Below the pieces are notes generated by a model that worked only from the letters and a program-made list of their open reading frames with translations, was not told the origin of the DNA and ran no database searches. 35,661 nt of DNA from UBA1447 sp964568955 (GTDB lineage: Bacteria > Bacillota > Clostridia > Oscillospirales > Acutalibacteraceae), in contig CAZMSM010000019.1 in assembly GCA_964568955.1 (NCBI GenBank), positions 1-35,661 on the forward strand. Direction: 5' to 3'. Positions within the stretch are counted from its first letter, which is position 1, and the number at the start of each line of letters is the position of its first letter. Positions 23,657 through 32,499 of the stretch are shown here, piece after piece. The position numbers were made by a program, and so were the translations under genes.

Positions 23657-26600
23657 CTACTCAACAGCTCCATGTCTGAATATTTGGGCAATGTCCGTAA
23701 CACTCAGGATGCCCGAGGCCACGATACGGGTACTTTCCATTAAAACCCGCGCGGCGTCAAGCGATGTTAGACAAGCGGTGCCGGCTTCCGCAGCCAAGCG
23801 GCGCAGTTTAAAGCCGTCGCGTTTTTCCAGCCTGCCGTGGGTCGGTGTGTTGATGATGAGGGACACGCCGCCCTCGCCCAGCATATCCATGATATTGGGG
23901 CTGTCCCCCGATATTTTATTGACAAGCGTTGCTTTGATTCCTGCATCTTCAAGTGCCGTCAAGGTGCCCCTTGTCGCGTAAAACTCAAAGTCACTGTCCG
24001 CAAAACACTTGAGCATTTCACAAACTTCCGGCTTGTCCTTATCCCTCACGGTCACAATGATTTTGCCGTTTTTAGGCAACAAGACGCCGCCGCCCTCAAA
24101 GGCTTTGAGCAGTGCCTCGTTATAGTTGCGGGCGATGCCGAGCACTTCACCCGTCGACTTCATTTCCGGCCCCAAAGATGTGTCCGCCCCGATAATTTTT
24201 TCAAACGAAAAAACGGGTAACTTGATGGCGTAATAGCCGCTGTCTTTATACAGCCCCGTACCAAAGCCCATATCCCGAATGCTTTCCCCCATCATGGCCC
24301 TTGTGGCAAGCTCGATGGCGGGGATGCCCGTCACCTTGCTGATATAGGGTACCGTGCGGGAGGAACGCGGGTTCACTTCGATAATATAAACCTTTTCTTT
24401 GTGCATAATAAACTGGACGTTCATCATACCGATAATTTTCAGCGCAAAGGCAAGGCGACGCGTGTATTCCACAATCGTATCCTGCACCTCTTGGCTCAAG
24501 GTAACCGCAGGATAAACGGAAATGGAGTCCCCCGAATGGATGCCGGCTCTGTCAATATGTTCCATAATACCGGGGATGAGGATGTCCTTGCCGTCGCAAA
24601 TGGCATCCACCTCGACCTCTTGCCCCATGATATATTTGTCCACCAACACGGGATGTTCCTGCACGGTACGGTTGATGACTTCCATAAACTCGCAAATATC
24701 ATCATCCGAAACTGCTATTTGCATACCTTGCCCGCCCAACACATAGCTCGGGCGCACAAGCACCGGGTAGCCCAGGGAGTGGGCGGCAAGCAAGGCTTCT
24801 TCCTGCGTGAAAACGGTTTGCCCCTTCGGGCGTGCAATATCGCAGGTTTCGAGTATTTCGTCAAAGCGTTCCCTGTCCTCCGCGGCGTCCACATGGTCGG
24901 CGTCCGTACCATAGATGTGCACCCCTAAATCATGCAGGGTTTTCGTCAGTTTGATGGCGGTTTGCCCACCAAACTGGACAATGGCACCGTCGGGCTTTTC
25001 AAGCTCGACAATGTTCGCAACATATTCGGCGGTCAGCGGCTCAAAATACAGTTTATCCGCCACATCAAAGTCTGTCGAGACCGTTTCCGGGTTATTGTTG
25101 ATGATAATGGTTTCGTAGCCGAGTTTTTTAAGTGCCCAAATATTATGAACGGAGCAGTAGTCGAACTCAATGCCCTGCCCGATACGGATAGGGCCGGAGC
25201 CGAGCACCAACACCTTTTTGCGGTCGGTCGTTGGATCCACTTCGTTTTCAACCCCATAGTCCGAGTAGTAGTAGGGTGTTGTTGCCGCAAACTCGCCCGC
25301 GCATGTGTCGACAATTGAAAAGCCGGGCGTAATGCCCCACATTTCGCGCATGGTTTTAACCGCGCGGGGCGTACTTGCGATGCCACGGGCAATCATCGCG
25401 TCGGTAAAGCCCATTTTCTTTGCCACGAGCAAGGTATCTTTGTCGCAAGAACCGGCGGCTAACTTTTTTTCCATCAAAACGATATGTTCGATTTTTGTTA
25501 AAAACCACATATCAATTTTTGTGATTTCTTGTATATCTTCCAAGGAGATTCCGTTAAAAACGGATGCTGCAATGGTGAACAAACGCTCGTTGTCCACATT
25601 CAGCAGTAACCCCCTGAGCTCCTCATTGCTTTTTGCCGTCATGTGCGGCAAAATCAGGCTTTCCCTGTTTTCTTCCAGAGAGTTTACCGCCTTGTGCAAA
25701 GCTGATTCAAAAGAACGGGAGATGGCCATGACTTCGCCCGTCGCCTTCATCTGCGTACCGAGGGTACGCTTGGCGGTGATAAATTTGTCAAACGGCCATT
25801 TGGGGAACTTAACCACACAATAATCCAACGCCGGTTCAAAGCTGGCGAAAGTTTTGCCTGTGATGGAATTGGTTATTTCATCCAAGCCCAACCCCAAAGC
25901 GATTTTCGCCGCGACCCTCGCTATCGGGAAACCGGTTGCCTTTGAGGCAAGCGCGGAGGAACGCGAAACCCTGGGATTTACTTCTATAACCGCGTATTCG
26001 AAAGAATCCGTATGCAAAGCAAACTGCACATTACAGCCGCCTTGTATGCCCAAAGCACAGATGATGTTAAACGCCGAAGCGCGCAACATTTGATGGTCTT
26101 TGTCCGACAGCGTTTGCGTCGGCGCTACAACAATGGAATCCCCCGTGTGCACACCGACCGGGTCAAAGTTTTCCATATTGCACACGGTGATGCAGTTGCC
26201 TTTACCGTCGCGCATGACCTCATATTCGATTTCTTTCCAGCCTGAAATACATTTTTCAATCAGCACTTGTCCCACTCGCGAAAGCCGTATGCCATTGGCA
26301 CCGATTTCTTTGAGTTCTTTTGCGTTGTCGACAATGCCGCCGCCCGTACCGCCAAGGGTGTAGGCGGGGCGCACGATGACGGGGTAACCGATTTTTTCCG
26401 CAAAAGCCAGCGCATCCTCAACCGTTTCAACCACCAGGGATTCTATACAAGGCTCCCCTATGGATTCCATTGTATCCTTAAACTCCTGCCTATCCTCCGC
26501 CATTTTGATGGTCGCGGCGGTAATGCCGATAAGGCGCACATTGTACTGTGCAAGAATACCCCTTTCTTCCAGTTCCATCGCTATGTTAAGCCCTGTTTGC

Positions 26601-26872
26601 CCGCCGAGTGTCGGCAGGATGGAATCGGGGCGTTCGGCGTCAATGATTTTGGTCAGGGTGGGTATTGTCAGCGGTTCTATATAGACAATATCCGCTATCT
26701 CACCGTCTGTCATGATTGTCGCCGGGTTGGAGTTTGCCAAAACAACCTCAATACCTTCCTCACGAAGGGAACGGCAAGCCTGCGTGCCGGCGTAATCAAA
26801 TTCCGCCGCTTGGCCGATGATGATAGGACCGGAACCGATGACAAGCACTTTTTTTATACTTTTATCAATCAT
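23657..26872 (-). CDS. carB: Carbamoyl-phosphate synthase large subunit
   Basis: A full-length 1071-residue CarB that makes carbamoyl phosphate from ammonia, bicarbonate and two ATP. Both ATP-grasp halves are intact. The first has VLVIGSGPIIIGQAAEFDY, RPAYTLGGTGGG, GWKEIEYEVMRD and EVNPRVSRSSALASKATG. The second has VLGSGPIRIGQGIEFDY, RPSYVLGGQGMQIA and EVNPRSSRTVPYISKVTG. The C-terminal MGS domain keeps the allosteric positions (TRGT, LVNK, IINT), so UMP/IMP-type control is plausible. The ATG overlaps the carA stop by eight bases, with GGGGAGG located in carA. CarB itself makes carbamoyl phosphate from ammonia, which matters because its partner CarA has lost its glutaminase triad. Confidence 0.97.
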   Translation of the reverse strand: MIDKSIKKVLVIGSGPIIIGQAAEFDYAGTQACRSLREEGIEVVLANSNPATIMTDGEIADIVYIEPLTIPTLTKIIDAERPDSILPTLGGQTGLNIAMELEERGILAQYNVRLIGITAATIKMAEDRQEFKDTMESIGEPCIESLVVETVEDALAFAEKIGYPVIVRPAYTLGGTGGGIVDNAKELKEIGANGIRLSRVGQVLIEKCISGWKEIEYEVMRDGKGNCITVCNMENFDPVGVHTGDSIVVAPTQTLSDKDHQMLRASAFNIICALGIQGGCNVQFALHTDSFEYAVIEVNPRVSRSSALASKATGFPIARVAAKIALGLGLDEITNSITGKTFASFEPALDYCVVKFPKWPFDKFITAKRTLGTQMKATGEVMAISRSFESALHKAVNSLEENRESLILPHMTAKSNEELRGLLLNVDNERLFTIAASVFNGISLEDIQEITKIDMWFLTKIEHIVLMEKKLAAGSCDKDTLLVAKKMGFTDAMIARGIASTPRAVKTMREMWGITPGFSIVDTCAGEFAATTPYYYSDYGVENEVDPTTDRKKVLVLGSGPIRIGQGIEFDYCSVHNIWALKKLGYETIIINNNPETVSTDFDVADKLYFEPLTAEYVANIVELEKPDGAIVQFGGQTAIKLTKTLHDLGVHIYGTDADHVDAAEDRERFDEILETCDIARPKGQTVFTQEEALLAAHSLGYPVLVRPSYVLGGQGMQIAVSDDDICEFMEVINRTVQEHPVLVDKYIMGQEVEVDAICDGKDILIPGIMEHIDRAGIHSGDSISVYPAVTLSQEVQDTIVEYTRRLAFALKIIGMMNVQFIMHKEKVYIIEVNPRSSRTVPYISKVTGIPAIELATRAMMGESIRDMGFGTGLYKDSGYYAIKLPVFSFEKIIGADTSLGPEMKSTGEVLGIARNYNEALLKAFEGGGVLLPKNGKIIVTVRDKDKPEVCEMLKCFADSDFEFYATRGTLTALEDAGIKATLVNKISGDSPNIMDMLGEGGVSLIINTPTHGRLEKRDGFKLRRLAAEAGTACLTSLDAARVLMESTRIVASGILSVTDIAQIFRHGAVE

Positions 26873-27947
26873 TGTGGCGGCCCTCCCCCATCATTTTTAT
26901 AAAACGGTCAAATAAAAAAGCCGAATCTTGTGAACAAGACGAGGCTTTTGGATAAAACTGAATGGAAAACGCCGGCTTGCCGTGGTAGACAATGCCTTCT
27001 ACGCTCCCGTCGTTTACATTAATGCAGCTTACCTGTGCATTTTGAGGCACGCCTTGCGCGCTCACCGCATAGCCATGATTTTGTGCGGTTATGAATGTTT
27101 TATCCATATCTAAAAATTTCACAGGGTAGTTTGATCCCCTGTGACCATGGGTCATCTTTTCGGTTTTGCCCCCTGCCGCCAAGGCCATCAATTGATGCCC
27201 AAGACCCACGCCGAAAACAGGCAAATCAAATGCGCATAACTGCTTGACCTGTTGAATAAGATCCCCACAAGCAGCCGGGTCACCCGGCCCGCTCGACAGC
27301 ACAAGGCCGTCATGTTTACCATCTATAATCTCTTGCGCTGTGGTAAAACAGGGGTATTGCGTAACCTTGCAGCCGCGCCTTACAAGCGCTTGCGGGAGGC
27401 TATACACGGTGCCGCAGTCCAAAAGGGCAACAGAATGACCGGTGTTTTCCACGCCCAAAACCATTGATTGCTCAATGCTGACGGATTCCACCAGTCCGAT
27501 TTGCTCGAAAGAATTAATAACATCCATTAAACGAGGCATGTCCGAAATATCATCCGTTACGACACCCCGCATGGTCCCGTTATCCCGCAGTTTTTTGACA
27601 ACCGCCCTTGTGTCCACATCGCAAATGCAAGGGATGTCAAACTCCGATAAAAGCGCCCCCAATGTCCCGGTGCTTCTAAAGTTTGAAGGCCTGTCGCAAA
27701 GCTCGTGCACAATAAGCACACTCGGATGCAAGCGATCAGATTCAAAATCTTCACGGCTGATGCCGTAGTTGCCTATCATCGGATAGGTCATCACAATGCC
27801 TTGCCCCGCATAAGACGGGTCCGTTAGAACTTCAAGATACCCGGTCATCGAGGTGTTAAACACGACCTCACAGGCGGTTTCGCGAAACGCTCCGCGTTGG
27901 TTTCCTTCGTAAATGGTGCCGTCTTCCAAAACCAGATATGCCCTCAT
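26865..27947 (-). CDS. carA: Carbamoyl-phosphate synthase small subunit with glutaminase triad replaced
   Basis: A 360-residue protein with the two-domain CarA layout. The N-terminal domain is well preserved (VFNTSMTGYLEVLTDPSY, RPSNFRSTGTL, DTRAVVKKLRDNGTM). The class I glutaminase domain is recognisable (SSGPGDP, LGHQLMALAAGGKT, GHRGSN, QNHGYAV, DSAFLFDRFI) but all three catalytic residues are changed. The nucleophile motif GICLGHQ reads GVGLGHQ (Gly248, codon GGT at 27204-27206). HPE reads YPK (Tyr332, Lys334). Spacing 248/332/334 equals E. coli 269/353/355. NHPVK also reads NYPVK. Glutamine hydrolysis should be impossible, yet the frame is intact and coupled to carB, so a structural role with ammonia-dependent synthesis is the likely outcome. 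Confidence 0.95.
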   Translation of the reverse strand: MRAYLVLEDGTIYEGNQRGAFRETACEVVFNTSMTGYLEVLTDPSYAGQGIVMTYPMIGNYGISREDFESDRLHPSVLIVHELCDRPSNFRSTGTLGALLSEFDIPCICDVDTRAVVKKLRDNGTMRGVVTDDISDMPRLMDVINSFEQIGLVESVSIEQSMVLGVENTGHSVALLDCGTVYSLPQALVRRGCKVTQYPCFTTAQEIIDGKHDGLVLSSGPGDPAACGDLIQQVKQLCAFDLPVFGVGLGHQLMALAAGGKTEKMTHGHRGSNYPVKFLDMDKTFITAQNHGYAVSAQGVPQNAQVSCINVNDGSVEGIVYHGKPAFSIQFYPKASSCSQDSAFLFDRFIKMMGEGRHND

Positions 27948-27992
27948 TTATTCACCGTGCCTTTCAAAAAAATCAAGCCGTTCTAACCTAGG

Positions 27993-28001
27993 ATTATAGC
28001 A
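27993..28001 (-). promoter_or_regulatory. Extended -10 promoter for the carA operon
   Basis: Minus-strand TGC-TATAAT (28001 to 27993) is a perfect extended -10 element about 45 bases before the carA ATG. No good -35 box is visible upstream, which extended -10 promoters tolerate. Confidence 0.55.
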
Positions 28002-28024
28002 TAGAGCCTAATTTTTTATTATTT

Positions 28025-28921
28025 TCATTGGAATAATAAAAAATATTCTCTTGCGTTTTTAATGTCACATTTGATTTGTTCGACAAGCGCATGCGGTGTG
28101 TCAAACTTTTGCTCGGCACGCAGATACTTCATCAGCCCCACCTCAATACGACATCCGTACAAATCACCGGAAAAATCCACAATGCTCGTTTCACTGCGTA
28201 AGGAGCCCCCGTTAAACGTCGGGCGAAAACCGATGTCCGTAACCGACACATGCCGGGTGCCGTCAACAATCGCTTGGGATACATATACCCCGTATTTTGG
28301 GATCACAAAGCCTTCGGGAAAGTTCTGGTTGATGGTGGGTATGCCGAGCTTTCGCCCGAGCTTTTTCCCGCCGACAACCTCAAAATCATACGCAAACGCT
28401 CTGCCGAGCATGGCATTTGCCGCTTCCAATTCGCCGTTTTCGATAGCGGTGCGGATGCGCGTTGAGCTGATTGGCAGCCCCTCAAACTTCACCGCATGTG
28501 TTACCTTGCACTCGAGTGCCCTCTCGTCACAAAGGGCCTTGAGTTGTACCGCGTCCGCACCGTCATGGCCGAACCGGTAATCATACCCACAGCAGACCGC
28601 TTTGGCCTTGAGTCGCTTGACTAATATCTCTTCCAAAAACGCTGTCGAAGTTAGGTTGCGGACTTCCTCAAACGATATAACAAAATGGCACACGCCCATT
28701 TCATCAAGCTCTTTGACCCGCAACGTTTCCGATAGAATCGCTACCGGCGCTTTCCCTGTGAGCACTTGTTGCGGATGTTTATCAAACAACAGCACACAGG
28801 GGGTCAACCCTTGCGCCTTGAGGGCCAAGGCGGAGTTGATAACCGCCTTATGCCCTTTGTGCAAACCGTCAAAGGTGCCAAGCGCTACAGCCGAGGGCTT
28901 ATCGAAGATGGTTGAAAGCAT
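28025..28921 (-). CDS. ribF: Bifunctional riboflavin kinase / FAD synthetase
   Basis: Makes FMN and FAD from riboflavin. The 298-residue protein has both domains. The N-terminal nucleotidyltransferase shows ALGTFDGLHKGHKAVI (about 13-28), GYDYRFGHDGADAV and ISSTRIRTAIENG. The C-terminal flavokinase shows GRKLGIPTIN, PKYGVYVS and ETSIVDFSGDLYG, including the catalytic acidic residue region. AAAGGGA lies ten bases before ATG 28921. It lies between a repeat element (28956-29152) and the carA promoter. In many Firmicutes ribF follows truB/rbfA, and here it does not. Confidence 0.96.
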   Translation of the reverse strand: MLSTIFDKPSAVALGTFDGLHKGHKAVINSALALKAQGLTPCVLLFDKHPQQVLTGKAPVAILSETLRVKELDEMGVCHFVISFEEVRNLTSTAFLEEILVKRLKAKAVCCGYDYRFGHDGADAVQLKALCDERALECKVTHAVKFEGLPISSTRIRTAIENGELEAANAMLGRAFAYDFEVVGGKKLGRKLGIPTINQNFPEGFVIPKYGVYVSQAIVDGTRHVSVTDIGFRPTFNGGSLRSETSIVDFSGDLYGCRIEVGLMKYLRAEQKFDTPHALVEQIKCDIKNAREYFLLFQ

Positions 28922-28955
28922 GAAGCTGCAGTCCCTTTCTGAAGGAATTTAGTAT

Positions 28956-29152
28956 GGAGAAGCAATGGGGGATCGTGACTTCGTCACGGGAAGCGGTAGA
29001 AAAGCAATAGGGGTTACGGTCGGATTGGCTAGGTTGCGTTAAAGATTACTTTGTCTTGCAATAAAAAGCATTGAGGGTAAAGGTTTTGCGTTAAACGCAC
29101 CCATTTATCGTTCTCCCATTGCTTTTCCATCGCTTCTCTATTGCTTCTCTTC
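28956..29152. repeat. 11-bp-unit interspersed element, copy 3 (typA-ribF)
   Basis: The left arm reads GGAGAAGCAATGGGG, a small hairpin CGTGACTTCGTCACG (28974-28988), then GGGAAGCGGTA, GAAAAGCAATA, GGGG. After a ~100-base AT-richer core the right arm, on the opposite strand, has GAGAAGCAATA, GAGAAGCGATG, GAAAAGCAATG, GGAG. It starts immediately after the typA stop codon. The hairpin followed by GAAGCGGTRGA units parallels copy 1. The core shows no gene. Confidence 0.8.
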
Positions 29153-30970
29153 TTATTTCTTATATTTTTTCTTCATCCGAAGTTCTTTCGGAAGAATGCT
29201 TTTGCGCAAGCGCAGGTTTTTAGGCGTTACTTCAAGGAGCTCGTCGTCGTTGATGAACTCCATACTCTGCTCCAAACTGAGGGTTGACGGTGTGATAAGC
29301 CTTAGGGCATCATCGTTGCCTGACGAGCGTGTGTTGGTCATCTGCTTTTTCTTGCAGACATTACACACGACATCCTCGCTCTTGGCACACTCGCCGACTA
29401 TCATCCCTTCGTACACATCCACCCCGGCGCCGATAAACATTCTGCCGCGTTCTTGTGCCGCAAAGAGCCCGTAGCCGGTGCTTACACCGGTTTCGTGCAC
29501 CACTATTGAGCCTTGCTCACGGGTTTCTATCTCACCCTTATAGGGTTCATACCCTGCAAAAATCTGGTTCATAATCCCGTTGCCGTTGGTATCCGTCATA
29601 AATTCGGAACGGTAACCAATCAGCCCCCTTGAGGGGATTTTAAACTCTAAATATGACGTTCCGCTGCCCTGGGCGCTCATTTTTTCAAGCTCACCCCTGC
29701 GGCTGCCGAGCGAGTGGATAACCGTACCCGCATATTGTTCGGGCACTTCAATCACCAGCAGTTCCATCGGTTCAAGCAGCTGGCCGTTTTTCTCCTTAAA
29801 GATAACCTTGGGGCGGGACACTTGGAATTCGTACCCCTGGCGGCGCATCGTTTCAATCAAAACGGAAAGATGCAACTCCCCCCTGCCGGAAACTTTAAAG
29901 GCGTAAGTCGTGTCCGTATTTTCAACCCGCATGCTGACATTCGTTTCCACCTCTTTAAACAGGCGATCACGAATATTGCGTGAGGTGACAAATTTGCCTT
30001 CGCGCCCGGCAAACGGGCTGTCGTTTACCAAGAAGTTCATGGAAATGGTCGGCTCGTCAATCTTGACAAAGGGTAAGGGCTCAAGACAGTCCGGGCTACA
30101 CGCCGTTTCGCCAATATTGATATCCGCAATGCCGGAAACGCAGACAAGGTCGCCCATCTTCGCGGTTGGAACCTCCACCCGGTGCAGTCCTTCAAACTGA
30201 TACAAGCGGGATATTTTCACCTGCTCCACCGTTTCGTTTACCCTGCACAGTGCAACGGCTTGGCCTTTGCTCACCGTGCCGCGTTCCACCCTGCCCACAC
30301 CGATTCTGCCGATATAATCGTCATACTCCAAGCTTGAAAACAAAATTTGCAGTGGGCCATCTGTATCGCCCTCGGGCGGGTTCACATACGTTAAAATTAA
30401 ATCCAGCAGCGGGCGCATATCTCCCTGGGTCACATTTTCATCCAGTGAAGAATACCCGTCCCGTGCCGACGCATAAATAACGGGGAAATCCAGCTGTTCT
30501 TCCGTTGCGCCAAGCTCAATCAATAGATCCAGCACCTCGTCCACCACTTCCGCGGGGCGCGCGCCGGGCCTGTCAACTTTATTGACAACAACGACAACCG
30601 TCTTTTTAAGCCCCAGTGCTTTTTTCAGTACAAAGCGTGTCTGCGGCATACAGCCTTCAAAGGCGTCAACCAATAACAGGACGCCATCCACCATCATCAA
30701 GATGCGCTCCACCTCGCCACCAAAGTCGGCATGACCGGGCGTGTCCACAATGTTGATTTTGACATCCTTGTAATGTACTGCCGTGTTTTTTGACAAAATG
30801 GTAATGCCACGTTCGCGCTCCAAATCATTGGAGTCCATAACGCGTTCTGTAATCTGCTCGTTTTCGCGGTAGATGCCGCTCTGCTTGAGCATTTCATCCA
30901 CCAGAGTTGTTTTGCCGTGGTCAACGTGTGCGATGATTGCAACGTTCCTGATATCTGTTCTAAGTGCCAA
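29153..30970 (-). CDS. typA: Ribosome-associated translational GTPase TypA/BipA
   Basis: A 605-residue translational GTPase that binds 70S ribosomes and helps large-subunit assembly and stress adaptation. G motifs: G1 IAHVDHGKTTL, G2 region RGITILSKN, G3 DTPGHADFGGEVER, G4 NKVDRPGARP. EF-G-like domains III and V and the TypA-specific C-terminal domain (RGLIGYRSEFMTDTNG) follow, ending in a lysine-rich tail. The start appears to be TTG 30970 with AAGGGG seven bases upstream. An in-frame stop (TAA) lies just before, so no ATG start is possible further upstream. It begins 33 bases after the symporter stop and may share its transcript. Confidence 0.96.
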   Translation of the reverse strand: MALRTDIRNVAIIAHVDHGKTTLVDEMLKQSGIYRENEQITERVMDSNDLERERGITILSKNTAVHYKDVKINIVDTPGHADFGGEVERILMMVDGVLLLVDAFEGCMPQTRFVLKKALGLKKTVVVVVNKVDRPGARPAEVVDEVLDLLIELGATEEQLDFPVIYASARDGYSSLDENVTQGDMRPLLDLILTYVNPPEGDTDGPLQILFSSLEYDDYIGRIGVGRVERGTVSKGQAVALCRVNETVEQVKISRLYQFEGLHRVEVPTAKMGDLVCVSGIADINIGETACSPDCLEPLPFVKIDEPTISMNFLVNDSPFAGREGKFVTSRNIRDRLFKEVETNVSMRVENTDTTYAFKVSGRGELHLSVLIETMRRQGYEFQVSRPKVIFKEKNGQLLEPMELLVIEVPEQYAGTVIHSLGSRRGELEKMSAQGSGTSYLEFKIPSRGLIGYRSEFMTDTNGNGIMNQIFAGYEPYKGEIETREQGSIVVHETGVSTGYGLFAAQERGRMFIGAGVDVYEGMIVGECAKSEDVVCNVCKKKQMTNTRSSGNDDALRLITPSTLSLEQSMEFINDDELLEVTPKNLRLRKSILPKELRMKKKYKK

Positions 30971-31003
30971 AAGTTTACCCCTTCTTCATAAAAAATGCCT
31001 TAT

Positions 31004-32482
31004 TTATTCAACCGTTATGCCGCGCGCCACTCTTTGCTGGGCCAGCTCTTCGGTAATACGTTGTTTTTTGCTGCCTGTAAGGTCGTAGAAGAAAATTGGC
31101 ACCGCACACAGTAAAAGCGAAAATGCCGGAATAATCGAAACAACCGAGAAAATACCACTGCGCTGAGCAACATCAAGGGCCGTGGCGGGAACACTTGCAG
31201 CTCCGCCGACAATCTGGCTCAGGTCAATATTTACAATGCTATACATTAAAACAATAAATGAGGTTGCCAGTGCGTTGCCGAGTTTGTTGACAAATGACTG
31301 AACGGCCGAGCCTATGCCCGTTTCCCTTCGGCCCGTCTTCCACTCCATATAATCCAGCGCATCGCCAATCATAGCGGAGGACACCACATTGATAACACCC
31401 GCCGGGATGCAGGAAATCACCAAGAAGGGTATGCACGCCCAAAAGTTATCGTAGCCGATAAAGTAAATGGTCATGCTCGAAACAAAGCCAATCAAACATG
31501 AAACAATAATAAGATTTTTATAACTGTACTTTTTAATCAATTTGGGCATGGCAATCATCGTGCCAAACATACCCACAGCCGTAGCAAGCGCAAAAACAAG
31601 GCTAACGGTAGAAATGCTCCCTTGTATCGCTTTGCTCTGCTCTACAGTCGATAAGCCCACAAGTGAGGGCCCGATGTAAAACGAATACCTTGCAACGTGA
31701 ATGGCACCTGCCTGGAACATATATCGCCCGCAGGACAGCACGCCCATGATGAGCACAAGCACCAGCGGCTTGTTGGTGAAAAGTAATTTCAAAGAGCTTA
31801 CCTGCCCCGGTTTTCGCTTTTCGACCGGGATATTCACCCGCTCCTTGACATGAAAATAGGTGTTAGCGAAAAGAATATTACCGATAACCGCCGCAATGAG
31901 TGCAATGACAATATACCGTGTTTTTTCCAGCTCGTTACCGCTGAGCCCGGATTTTGACAAAAGCGGGCCAAGTATCATAAAAATCGCCATGGGTAAAGCG
32001 GAACCGACCCCGTTGACCGTCCTCGCCACGGTAAAGGCCTTGCCCCGCTCCGCAGGATTGGGCGTCATGAGGTTCGGAAGACTCCAAAACGGCACATCGC
32101 TCATGGTATAAACCATACCCCAAAGCACATAAGTGACCACTGCATATACCATTTTTGCGTTGAGTGAAATGTCGGGCGCAAAAAACAGCAGAACGGTCAG
32201 AATGGCAATCGGTACCGGGGTAATATACAAGTACGGCTTCATCTTGCCATTCTTCATATTAAGCCGGTCGGCTATCATACCCATCATTGGGTCATTCACG
32301 GCATCCCACACACGTGCGAGTAGCATCAGCAACAGCACGAATATTGGGCCAAGCCCGAAAACATTGAGATAAAAATCGGAAATATAAGAGGACATAATGC
32401 CGTAAACCATTCCCTGCCCCATGGCACCGATAGACAGCATACGGAACTCTTTCTTGCCGATATAAGTTTTGAGGTTTTCCAC
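31004..32482 (-). CDS. GPH-family sugar:cation symporter (third, distinct type)
   Basis: A 492-residue, 12-helix symporter. The GPH signature is ARVWDAVNDPMMGMIADRLN, followed by KPYLY. A second conserved block is MIGDALDYMEWKTGRRETG. It is clearly more distant from the tandem pair at 16346-19340 than those are from each other, and resembles MelB/XynB-like members that have the DYMEWKTGRR motif. It follows the SDR gene by 17 bases on the same strand, implying an operon with shared control. Substrate unknown, plausibly a glycoside or uronide. Confidence 0.92.
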   Translation of the reverse strand: MENLKTYIGKKEFRMLSIGAMGQGMVYGIMSSYISDFYLNVFGLGPIFVLLLMLLARVWDAVNDPMMGMIADRLNMKNGKMKPYLYITPVPIAILTVLLFFAPDISLNAKMVYAVVTYVLWGMVYTMSDVPFWSLPNLMTPNPAERGKAFTVARTVNGVGSALPMAIFMILGPLLSKSGLSGNELEKTRYIVIALIAAVIGNILFANTYFHVKERVNIPVEKRKPGQVSSLKLLFTNKPLVLVLIMGVLSCGRYMFQAGAIHVARYSFYIGPSLVGLSTVEQSKAIQGSISTVSLVFALATAVGMFGTMIAMPKLIKKYSYKNLIIVSCLIGFVSSMTIYFIGYDNFWACIPFLVISCIPAGVINVVSSAMIGDALDYMEWKTGRRETGIGSAVQSFVNKLGNALATSFIVLMYSIVNIDLSQIVGGAASVPATALDVAQRSGIFSVVSIIPAFSLLLCAVPIFFYDLTGSKKQRITEELAQQRVARGITVE

Positions 32483-32499
32483 AAGCCTCTCCTTAGAAT

